Shown here: positions 9,805 to 15,906 of the stretch, one piece after another
How the letters are laid out: the number at the start of each line of letters is the position of its first letter
Numbering within the stretch: the stretch's first letter is position 1
DNA from: a bacterium
Lineage (GTDB): Bacteria > Acidobacteriota > Thermoanaerobaculia > Multivoradales > JAHEKO01
Length of the DNA: 33,914 nt
Assembly (NCBI GenBank): GCA_024224155.1
Contig: JAAENP010000464.1
Span: 1 to 33,914, forward strand
Direction: 5' to 3'
The notes under the pieces: model-generated
What the model saw: only the letters and a program-made list of their open reading frames with translations
The model's database searches: none
What the model was told of the DNA's origin: nothing
Made by a program: the position numbers and the translations under genes

Positions 9805-10331
9805 CTTCCCTCCTCGAATCGGCTCGGAGTGTCATCACGAACGCGCGGACTGCGCCCGAGGATATCCGCAACCAGAGCCTGGGGCTCACCGGGACTGACC
9901 ACGACGGTGCGTCCCGACAGGCGTAGGACGACGGCCCGGTGGTGGTCGGTCACGAAAGCTCGATACCGGCCCAGCCTCTTACTCCGGAAGATCCCCGAGA
10001 AGGAAAACAGACCGCCGTTCCCAAACAGCCGAATCGAGCCCTGCATCGCGGCGGGATCGATCGCCACCGACTCGAGCTCGCGCAGATCCACGTCCGTCTC
10101 CCACAACAGCCGGCGAACGTAGAGGTGAGGCCCATCGACTCGGTAGGCGCGTATCGAAAACAGCGCGGCTAGCGCAATGACCAGAATCGACAGCGCGGCC
10201 AATGCCAGGCCGAGGCCCTCCGGTTCGCGCACGTTGCGCCAGGTGAGAAACGCCACCCCGACGAGAATCGCCGAGGCGCCCCAGGAGAGACCGATCAGCA
10301 ATCTACTCCAAGGCGCGGAATAGACGGTCAC
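9801..10331 (-). CDS. Membrane protein with bacterial PH domain (bPH-like)
   Basis: 176 residues. Seen: two hydrophobic helices (about 10-29 and 39-58) followed by a soluble domain whose pattern (LYVRRLLWETDVDLREL, RLFGNGGLFSFSG, GRYRAFVTDHHRAVVL) matches the small bacterial PH-like domains in which a G-N/G-G-L-F element precedes a YRAFVTD strand. The function of this family is unknown. The start is GTG at 10329-10331; no better in-frame ATG precedes the first membrane helix. Translationally coupled to the downstream DinB-fold gene. Family call by pattern only. Confidence 0.75.
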   Translation of the reverse strand: MTVYSAPWSRLLIGLSWGASAILVGVAFLTWRNVREPEGLGLALAALSILVIALAALFSIRAYRVDGPHLYVRRLLWETDVDLRELESVAIDPAAMQGSIRLFGNGGLFSFSGIFRSKRLGRYRAFVTDHHRAVVLRLSGRTVVVSPGEPQALVADILGRSPRVRDDTPSRFEEGR

Positions 10332-10401
10332 ACCGCTCTCACTGCGTTGCTCTCAGCGTAGCCCGCTGCGTCGCTTCGGCTGAAATCCACCGGTGCCGAT
10401 C

Positions 10402-10812
10402 TTAGCGCCGATCGCCGGCGCGCTCCGCACCCCCGGCCGGAGCCCGCTCGGCCAGGCAATCCAGAGTGCGTGGTCCGAAGCCGAATCTTCTCGGCCGACC
10501 TCTGGCGCCGGGCTTGCTTTGGTGCGCGAGGCGCGGCGACAGACCGAACCTGCCGCCGCCGAATTCCGGATCCGCGGGACGCACGCCGGGGACTCCGAAG
10601 ACCCCCTGCCAAAGCTCGAGAGCTCGACAGCTCTCCGGATCGAGGCAAGGAGCGGCACCGGCGATTCTCCGCGCGATCGCACAGAGGTCTTCGTCACCAA
10701 ACGGCGCTTCAACCACCGTTGCTTCCTCCGCCATGATCTCGGTCATGCGCTGGGGAAGCGCGGGCGACGCTCCGGCCAGAGCCGCGGCCGACAACAGTTC
10801 CAGTACGAACAT
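10402..10812 (-). CDS. Hypothetical small protein with N-terminal signal-like segment
   Basis: 136 residues, not recognised. Supported mainly by a good ribosome site (GGGAGG just upstream of ATG 10810-10812) and by a signal-like start (MFVLELLSAAALAGASPALP). The middle carries an acidic helix and a Cys pair (CAIARR...CLDPESC). The C-terminal third is Arg/Gly/Pro-rich and less protein-like. It follows the ridA-like gene by 23 nt on the same strand, consistent with one operon. Whether the whole length is translated is uncertain. Confidence 0.5.
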   Translation of the reverse strand: MFVLELLSAAALAGASPALPQRMTEIMAEEATVVEAPFGDEDLCAIARRIAGAAPCLDPESCRALELWQGVFGVPGVRPADPEFGGGRFGLSPRLAHQSKPGARGRPRRFGFGPRTLDCLAERAPAGGAERAGDRR

Positions 10813-10835
10813 AGTGTCCTCCCGTTTTCGAGTCT

Positions 10836-11387
10836 CTATCCTACTCCTCGATCGGCGGCCCGGCTTCCGAAGGCCGCGATGCATTCGATCTCCACTCGAG
10901 CACCCAGTGCCAGGCCGCTCGTGCCGAAAGCGCTCCGGGCCGGGAAGTGTTTGCTAAAGAACGTCTTGTAGACCTCGTTCATCGCCGCCCACTCGTCTAT
11001 GTCAGCCAGCATCACAGTACATTTGACCACGTCGTCCATCGAAAGGTTCCGACGTTCGAGTGCCGCGCGGATGTTCTCCAGGGTCTGCTGCGTCTCTGGC
11101 CCGATGCCGCCCGGTGGCCGTCCGCGCCCGCCCTCGTCCACCGCCGCACCGATCTGCCCGGACAAGAAGAGCAGGTTCCCCGCTCGTACGGACTCCGAGA
11201 AGGGCATGTCACTGCGACCGGTCGGCGAATGGTATTCGATCGGTTGCCCGGAAGCGGACCCGCTGCCGCCATCCTCGGCTCCGGCACTCGAAGGCATCCG
11301 TCCCAGAATCAGCAAGCTCAATCCCACGGTCGCCATCACCCAGATCGGACCCCGGTCCAGAATCGCTTGTCTCAATCGCCTACTCAT
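10836..11387 (-). CDS. RidA/YjgF-family protein with N-terminal export or anchor segment
   Basis: 183 residues. RidA proteins hydrolyse reactive enamine/imine intermediates made by PLP enzymes. Seen: the RidA core spans about 50-175, with LLFLSGQIG (72-80), NIRAALERRNLSMDDVVKCTVML and FPARSAF, in which Arg151 matches the catalytic Arg of active RidA. The family is normally cytoplasmic and about 130 residues. Here about 48 extra N-terminal residues include a hydrophobic stretch (14-29) and then a Gly/Ser-rich linker, so the domain is probably periplasmic. Start ATG 11385-11387 has AGGAG at 11394-11398 and overlaps the thioesterase stop (ATGA). Confidence 0.9.
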   Translation of the reverse strand: MSRRLRQAILDRGPIWVMATVGLSLLILGRMPSSAGAEDGGSGSASGQPIEYHSPTGRSDMPFSESVRAGNLLFLSGQIGAAVDEGGRGRPPGGIGPETQQTLENIRAALERRNLSMDDVVKCTVMLADIDEWAAMNEVYKTFFSKHFPARSAFGTSGLALGARVEIECIAAFGSRAADRGVG

Positions 11388-11896
11388 TGCTTTCTCCTAC
11401 TTGGTTTCCGCCGCTCGCCAGAACGAGTGGACTCCTCGCGCCAGGACGGCGCCACCCGGATCGCCAGTACCGTGCCCAGAGCGCACTCCTTCTCGCCCGA
11501 AGACAGGCTGCACTCGAGCCGCGTTTTCTTGCCCTCGTGCTCGACGATCCGGGCGCGCAGATCGACCGCCCGGTCGATCGGAATCGGCGCCAGATACCGG
11601 ATCTCGATCGAGCCGGTCACGCACCAGATCGGCGGCGGCGACCCGATCTCGCGTCCTTCGACGCGATATGCGTGAGCGACGGCTGTGCAGACGCAGTGAC
11701 AATCGATCAGCATCGCGGTGATTCCACCGTTCATCACATTCACAGGGCCTGCCGAGTGCTCCGGCCGTGGCTGGAAGACGCTCACGGACTCTTCGCCGTC
11801 CCAGAAGCTCTTGATCTGCAAACCCAGAGGGTTGAGCGGCCCGCAGCCGAAACAGTGGTTGTCCGGCATCTGCTCTTGAAACGCGAGTCGCATCAT
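11384..11896 (-). CDS. PaaI-type hot-dog-fold thioesterase
   Basis: 170 residues. Probable acyl-CoA or similar thioester hydrolase. Seen: NHCFGCGPLNPLGLQIK (13-29) is the typical N-terminal signature of this thioesterase subgroup; NVMNGGITAMLIDCH (53-67) is the hot-dog active-site helix, with NGG in place of the commoner HGG; GSIEIRYLAPIPI (95-107) is the dimer strand. I chose ATG 11894-11896 (GAGG at 11902-11905) over a GTG 45 nt upstream. The stop overlaps the ridA-like start by 4 nt, so the two enzymes are coupled. The C-terminal 20 residues are basic and unusual. Confidence 0.87.
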   Translation of the reverse strand: MMRLAFQEQMPDNHCFGCGPLNPLGLQIKSFWDGEESVSVFQPRPEHSAGPVNVMNGGITAMLIDCHCVCTAVAHAYRVEGREIGSPPPIWCVTGSIEIRYLAPIPIDRAVDLRARIVEHEGKKTRLECSLSSGEKECALGTVLAIRVAPSWREESTRSGERRKPSRRKQ

Positions 11897-12019
11897 CCGA
11901 GCCTCGGCCCAAGCGATCTCAGAAAACGCACTCCGTAGCACTGCTCATCGGCGGTGTCTTCATCTTACAGGGTTGCGCTACTTCGCCGTCGAGAGCATGA
12001 TCGGGGCATAGGAACTCCG

Positions 12020-12820
12020 GTGCGCCACGCAATCGCGATTCTAGGCGCTCTGCTGGCAGTCGAGCCAGTGAGCGCGACCAACCTGGCGAACGATCGAGAC
12101 GCCGAGGACTTCCTGCAAACGGCGGAAGTCGTCGAGATCAAGCCACTGGGCAAAGGCGTCACCCTCTCACATCTGGTGACCCTGTCGGCTGAGGGCCTCA
12201 ACGCCAAAGCCGTCTGGAAAACCATCGACGAATACATGCCCGTCAGGCACTTCGATGACGGTGGCTTCCCCGAACTCGGATTTCGCGATAGCTACAAGAG
12301 CGAGATCGCAGCCTACAGGCTGGATCGCCTCATCGGATTGAATCAGGTACCTCCAACCGTCGAGCGAAAGATCCGCGGCGAGGACGGCTCTCTCCAGCTC
12401 TGGATCGAAGACTGTATGACCGAAGGCGAACGCCGGAGAAAGGCGCTCGCGCCACCCGACGCGAAGCGCTTCAATGAGCAGATGCGTCGCGCCAAGGTCT
12501 TCTTCCAGCTGATACACGACGTCGACTATGTCAACCTGAGCAACCTGCTCATCGATCCGGACTTCACGGTTCGTAAGGTCGACAGTTCTCGCGCCTTTCG
12601 TACCCAGACCAAGATTCTCGACCCGGAGAGCCCGGATCGCTATTCGCGCCCGCTCGTCGAGGGGCTACGCCGGCTCGATGAAGACTCGCTGAAAGAAACG
12701 GTCGGAGCCTGGCTGAGCAAGAAGCAGCGCTCGACCTTGCTCCATCGTCGCGATCTCATCCTCGAACGTACCGAGCGGTTGATCGCCGAGCGCGGCGAGA
12801 AAAGTGTGCTCTACCCCTAG
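12020..12820 (+). CDS. Exported protein with a protein-kinase-like fold
   Basis: 266 residues, function unknown. Seen: a signal peptide (MRHAIAILGALLAVEPVSA) and then kinase-like landmarks in order: AVWK with Lys67 (beta-3 lysine), SEIAAYRL with Glu95 (alpha-C), LQLWIED (hinge region), HDVDYVNLSNLLI with Asp167 or Asp169 and Asn172 or Asn175 (catalytic loop), and VRKVDSSRAF with Asp188 (metal-binding Asp in place of DFG). This layout is like the secretory Fam20/HipA/PI-kinase-like groups rather than Ser/Thr kinases. I chose GTG 12020 because AGGA at 12010-12013 and the signal peptide start there. Followed 54 nt later by an exported histidine phosphatase on the same strand. Confidence 0.7.
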   Translation: MRHAIAILGALLAVEPVSATNLANDRDAEDFLQTAEVVEIKPLGKGVTLSHLVTLSAEGLNAKAVWKTIDEYMPVRHFDDGGFPELGFRDSYKSEIAAYRLDRLIGLNQVPPTVERKIRGEDGSLQLWIEDCMTEGERRRKALAPPDAKRFNEQMRRAKVFFQLIHDVDYVNLSNLLIDPDFTVRKVDSSRAFRTQTKILDPESPDRYSRPLVEGLRRLDEDSLKETVGAWLSKKQRSTLLHRRDLILERTERLIAERGEKSVLYP

Positions 12821-12874
12821 TCGCGGGTCCTGCCCGTCAAATCTCTGACCAGCGTCTCATGGAGGTCTGCTGCA

Positions 12875-13390
12875 GTGAACAACACTCGATCCCTAATCGG
12901 CCTGATCGCGACGGTTCTGCTTTCGGCTCTGGTTCCCGACTGCGCGCACGGTGATGCCCAGCGGGCGACCACCGTCATTGTGGTCCGACACGCTGAAAAG
13001 CAGCAGGCCGAGGACGACCCGGGGCTGACGCTCGCCGGCGAAGAGCGCTCGCACCGTCTTCGGGACCTGACGCTCGAAGCCGGGGTCACGGCGGTGTTCG
13101 CGAGCCAGTTCAGACGCACCCAGGCAACGGTTCGGCCTCTGGCGGAGGCCCTCGGGCTCGAGATCGCGATCGCCGACGCCGGAGACACACCGGCCCTCGT
13201 CACCAAGATCCTTTCAGATCATCGCGGCGGCATCGTGGTCGTGGCCGGCCACAGCAACACCGTGCCCGGCATCGTGGCCGCGCTCGGCGCTCCCGAGCCC
13301 GGTCCCATCGACGAGAGCGACTACGGCAACCTCTTCATCGTGACGGTCCCGGAAGACGGTCCGGCTTCGGCCCTCAGCCTCAGATTCTGA
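12875..13390 (+). CDS. Exported histidine phosphatase (phosphoglycerate-mutase superfamily)
   Basis: 171 residues. Seen: a signal peptide (IGLIATVLLSALVPDCAHG), then VVRHAEK with catalytic His39, an Arg pair at 80-81 in SQFRRTQAT, and VVAGHSNTVPGI with the second active-site His126. The length suits the short SixA/periplasmic-phosphatase type. The substrate is unknown; a phosphoester in the periplasm is likely. GTG start 12875-12877 with GGAGG at 12861-12865. It is convergent with the MerB-like gene, with only 8 nt between stops. It may form a functional pair with the preceding kinase-fold protein. Confidence 0.9.
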   Translation: MNNTRSLIGLIATVLLSALVPDCAHGDAQRATTVIVVRHAEKQQAEDDPGLTLAGEERSHRLRDLTLEAGVTAVFASQFRRTQATVRPLAEALGLEIAIADAGDTPALVTKILSDHRGGIVVVAGHSNTVPGIVAALGAPEPGPIDESDYGNLFIVTVPEDGPASALSLRF

Positions 13391-13398
13391 AAAGCAGT

Positions 13399-14091
13399 TC
13401 AGAAGCTGTCTGCCATGGGGTCCCAGAACGGGCCTTCGAGGCCGATATCGGCGAAGATCCGACGCATCTCCGCCGGCCTCGGCCGGCGAGCATCCGGACT
13501 CAAGCGGTCCCCGTACCAGGCGACCGCGAGTCGCCACTGCGTCTCGAGGCTGATGATCGGGCATACCTCGAGGCCTCGTTCGCGACACCAGGCTCGAACG
13601 TGCTCTTCCGACCGGAAGAAGAGCATGGTGCTTCACGTGTAGACGATGTCGTCCCACCAGTGAGCGGCCGGCACCGCGTAGTGGGCCACACAGGAGTCGC
13701 CGCTGAGCTCGCCATCTCGGACCCGCAGCCTGATCGGCTCGAGGCTCTGCCCACACTGAGACTCGACCTCGCCGTCGGTGCTCAAAGCGGCCACGACGCC
13801 CAGGGAGTCCCAGGCGCAGTTGGCGTAGTAGTTCTTACCGGCCTCGCCGGCCTGGCCCGCCACGGTCACCTTGTGCTGGGTCTCGACGCCGGAAAACGGC
13901 GGTGCCATTCGAATCGACACGCCATCATCCTCGAGGACCAGAACGCGACTCGCGTTCAGGCGCCTGTACCCTTCCCGAATATCCGTATCGGCTCGACCCG
14001 TGACGCGAACCATGTCTTCCACGGTCGGTGCCGTCGTCGTCTCGGCGACGTGCCGATAGATGGCGAGCTTGAGCTCGGTATCGAAACTCAC
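13399..14091 (-). CDS. MerB-family organomercurial-lyase-like selenoprotein (in-frame TGA = Sec153)
   Basis: 230 residues if TGA 13633-13635 is read as selenocysteine. MerB cleaves carbon-mercury bonds with two Cys and one Asp. Seen: an N-terminal winged-helix-like region (1-65); YYANCAWDSLG, in which Cys92 and Asp95 match E. coli MerB Cys96 and Asp99 (C-x-x-D); ESQC with Cys113 at the MerB SSHC position; then DDIVYT-[TGA]-STMLFFRSEEH. In MerB the second catalytic Cys159 is followed by four residues and FF; the TGA has exactly that spacing. Homology continues in the same frame after the TGA (HVRAWCRERG, WRLAVAWYGDR). A hairpin resembling a bacterial SECIS follows at once. GTG start (14089-14091) overlaps the upstream stop as GTGA. 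Alternative: a nonsense mutation, judged much less likely. The actual metal substrate is not shown. Confidence 0.88.
13601..13625 (-). promoter_or_regulatory. Bacterial SECIS-like hairpin just downstream of the UGA
   Basis: In the mRNA, UGCUC pairs with GAGCA (lower stem, 5 bp), UUC bulges on the 5' side, UUCC pairs with GGAA (upper stem, 4 bp) and the apical loop is GGUC. The loop is 20-23 nt after the UGA. In E. coli fdhF, as I recall it, the minimal SECIS has a bulged U, a 3-bp upper stem and the same GGUC loop at 19-22 nt. An alternative continuous 8-bp stem (UGCUCUUC/GAAGAGCA) with a 9-nt loop uses the same bases. The hairpin lies inside coding sequence, as bacterial SECIS elements do. 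Confidence 0.85.
13633..13635 (-). other. Probable selenocysteine (UGA) codon
   Basis: Single in-frame TGA inside the MerB-like gene. The reading frame is open for 152 codons before it and 77 codons after it, and family similarity is present on both sides. It falls at the position of the second catalytic Cys of MerB. The next downstream ATG (13624-13626) has no purine-rich ribosome site, so independent initiation there is not favoured. Confidence 0.87.
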
Positions 14092-14693
14092 AAGACCCTC
14101 TCCCCGGTTCGCCTGGGAACGAAGCATGGCACCCGCCGACGGTACCTCTCGTAGTCGCTCCCAAATCGCTCCATCAACTCTCGCTCTTCGAGCACGATCA
14201 TAAGCCAACCGACCGGCACCGACGCCGCAACCACCACATAGACCCACAGGTAGTTGCAGATCAGAGCGAAGCCGGTGATGCCGATCAACGCTCCGAAATA
14301 GCGGGGATGACGCACGATGCCGTAGGGCCCGTCGGTCAGGAGTCTGCCGGAACTTCCACTGGATAGCTCCGGCAGACCGGCCAGGACCGGGAACCTCAGC
14401 TTTCGCAGCACCCTCCAGTCCCAGGCCGCGCCGGCAAGGTAGAGAGCCACGCCCATCCCGATGGTGATCGGCCGATAGCCGAAGTGCTGCCGCATCAGCG
14501 GCGCGCGCACCGTCCAGATGGCGTAGACCGCCAACAGGCAAATCGCGGCAACGATCGTGTAGCTCGCAACGGGACCCAGCCGGCGCCAGAACGAAGCGAA
14601 GGGGTGGATCAGGAGCCAGAAGAGCAGGGCCGCCGGAAGCGCAGCAAGCATGAGCCCGGCGAGGACATCCAGAATACGCGCTGCCAGTTCCAT
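14088..14693 (-). CDS. Isoprenylcysteine carboxyl methyltransferase (ICMT/PEMT-like) family membrane protein
   Basis: 201 residues, about five membrane helices. Seen: DGPYGIVRHPRYFGALI is the RHPxY SAM-binding signature of ICMT/phospholipid-methyltransferase-like enzymes, and the C-terminal EERELMERFGSDYERYRRRVP is the second conserved element (E-E-x-x-L...Y-x-x-Y). Bacterial members methylate varied and mostly unknown substrates. The stop overlaps the start of the MerB-like selenoprotein (GTGA, 14088-14091), so the two products are probably made together. ATG 14691-14693 precedes the first membrane helix directly. Confidence 0.88.
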   Translation of the reverse strand: MELAARILDVLAGLMLAALPAALLFWLLIHPFASFWRRLGPVASYTIVAAICLLAVYAIWTVRAPLMRQHFGYRPITIGMGVALYLAGAAWDWRVLRKLRFPVLAGLPELSSGSSGRLLTDGPYGIVRHPRYFGALIGITGFALICNYLWVYVVVAASVPVGWLMIVLEERELMERFGSDYERYRRRVPCFVPRRTGERVL

Positions 14694-14721
14694 CGTGCGT
14701 TCGTAGACCTCGACTCCGCCT

Positions 14722-15807
14722 CTAGATCAACTCGAGCCAGAGCAGGAGCAGAAGCAAGAGAGCCAGTCCCATCGCGATCAAGAGAATCAGGCATCCGGGT
14801 CTGCAGCCGCTCTCGCTCCGGTCGGGTGGCTCTTCAAGAGGACCGTCGTCCGGCTCCGTCTCCGTTGGCGGCGCCGCGACGGCGACATCGAAGGCCCAGG
14901 CACCGGCGGCGATGAAGCCCGCCGACGTGTCGACAACGATCCCCTGCGTCGAAGTGATCCCGCCGCTCGACTCCTCGAGCTCGATCTGAACGGGCCCATG
15001 AGTCACCTCACCGAAATGAAGATCACCGGCGCTGTCGAAAGCGAGCCCGGAGGGATCACTCAGGCTGCCAAGGACGCCCGTCCGGACCAGGGTCGATGGA
15101 TCGATCTTCTCGATGCGGCCGGCATCCACGGTGACGCCGCCATCGGTCACCCTGGGGTGATTGAAGTAAACCTCGCTGCCCAGGCAAGCGACGTCGAAGC
15201 CCCAGGAGCCTGCGGTGACAAAGCCCGCCGAGGTGTCGACCACCATCCCCAGGCTCGCGACCGTGCCGTCGGGTGCTCGTTTGCGCAGCTCCACCCGGAC
15301 CGGGCCTGTAGTCATATTGCCGAAGTAGAGGTTCCCCGCGCCGTCGAAGGCCAGGCCCGAAGGGTTGTCGAGACCCGGAACCACCACCGTACGCGCGGCG
15401 GTGACCGGATCGATCTTTTCGATACGACCCGCCTCGACAACCGCGCCGCCGTTCGTCACCTCGGGATGATTGAAGTAGACCACTCCTGCCTCGACGCACA
15501 GGTCGAAGGCCCAAGAGCCCACCGACACAAAGCCCGCCGAGGTGTCGACCACGGTGCCCAGACTGGTGATGGTACCGTCAGGTGCCCTTCGGCGCAGCTC
15601 GACCCGGATCGGCCCGGTCGTCACGTTGCCGAAGTAAAGGTTTCCGGCAGGATCCAGGGCAAGGCCCGACGGATAGTCGAGGTTGGAGACGATCACCGTT
15701 CGAGTCGCCGTCAGCGGGTCGAGCGTCTCGATCCGACCTGGATCCACGGTCGCGGGGCCGTTGACCACCTTCGGGTGGTTGAAATAGACCACTTCGGTCG
15801 CGCACAT
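14722..15807 (-). CDS. Repeat (NHL/beta-propeller-like) protein with C-terminal membrane anchor, probably 5'-truncated
   Basis: 361 residues. Seen: three and a partial copies of a unit of about 103 residues containing VYFNHPxV, GRIEKIDPxT, NPSGLAFDxAGNLYFG, GPVRVELR and VVDTSAGF, i.e. NHL-like propeller blades; then a Pro/Glu/Asp-rich linker (TETEPDDGPLEEPPD) and a C-terminal hydrophobic helix of Leu/Ile (about 340-360). Oddity: the first ATG lies within a repeat unit. Codons just upstream in frame still resemble the repeat (SWYS against SWAFD) and are closed by TAG, and there is no signal peptide. The 5' part of a larger surface protein has probably been lost. Confidence 0.7.
   Translation of the reverse strand: MCATEVVYFNHPKVVNGPATVDPGRIETLDPLTATRTVIVSNLDYPSGLALDPAGNLYFGNVTTGPIRVELRRRAPDGTITSLGTVVDTSAGFVSVGSWAFDLCVEAGVVYFNHPEVTNGGAVVEAGRIEKIDPVTAARTVVVPGLDNPSGLAFDGAGNLYFGNMTTGPVRVELRKRAPDGTVASLGMVVDTSAGFVTAGSWGFDVACLGSEVYFNHPRVTDGGVTVDAGRIEKIDPSTLVRTGVLGSLSDPSGLAFDSAGDLHFGEVTHGPVQIELEESSGGITSTQGIVVDTSAGFIAAGAWAFDVAVAAPPTETEPDDGPLEEPPDRSESGCRPGCLILLIAMGLALLLLLLLWLELI
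14880..15807 (-). repeat. Tandem coding repeats of about 306-309 bp
   Basis: The shared core AAGCCCGCCGANGTGTCGAC (plus strand) begins at 14915, 15221 and 15530, giving periods of 306 and 309 bp, or 102-103 codons. Each copy encodes one propeller-like unit ending in VVDTSAGF. High DNA similarity between copies suggests recent duplication or gene conversion. Confidence 0.85.
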
Positions 15808-15906
15808 CGAATACCAAGACTAACAGCCCACTGGCCTCCGAACACTCAGTACGGCCCCGGCAGCGAACTCCCGAGCACCGCTCGCGTATTAAGCTGGGGC
15901 CCTGCC

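Noticed and set aside
13399-13626. A separate 75-residue gene starting at ATG 13626
   Set aside because: No ribosome site precedes it and it is the direct C-terminal continuation of the MerB-like protein.
13399-13635. The MerB-like gene as a pseudogene with a nonsense mutation
   Set aside because: The frame, base use and family similarity continue past the TGA, the TGA sits on the catalytic Cys, and a SECIS-like hairpin follows. Decay would not be expected to hit all three.
14998-15906. 303-codon upstream extension of the phosphatase gene
   Set aside because: It runs antisense through the repeat gene. The membrane-anchored start at 15907 fits the family.
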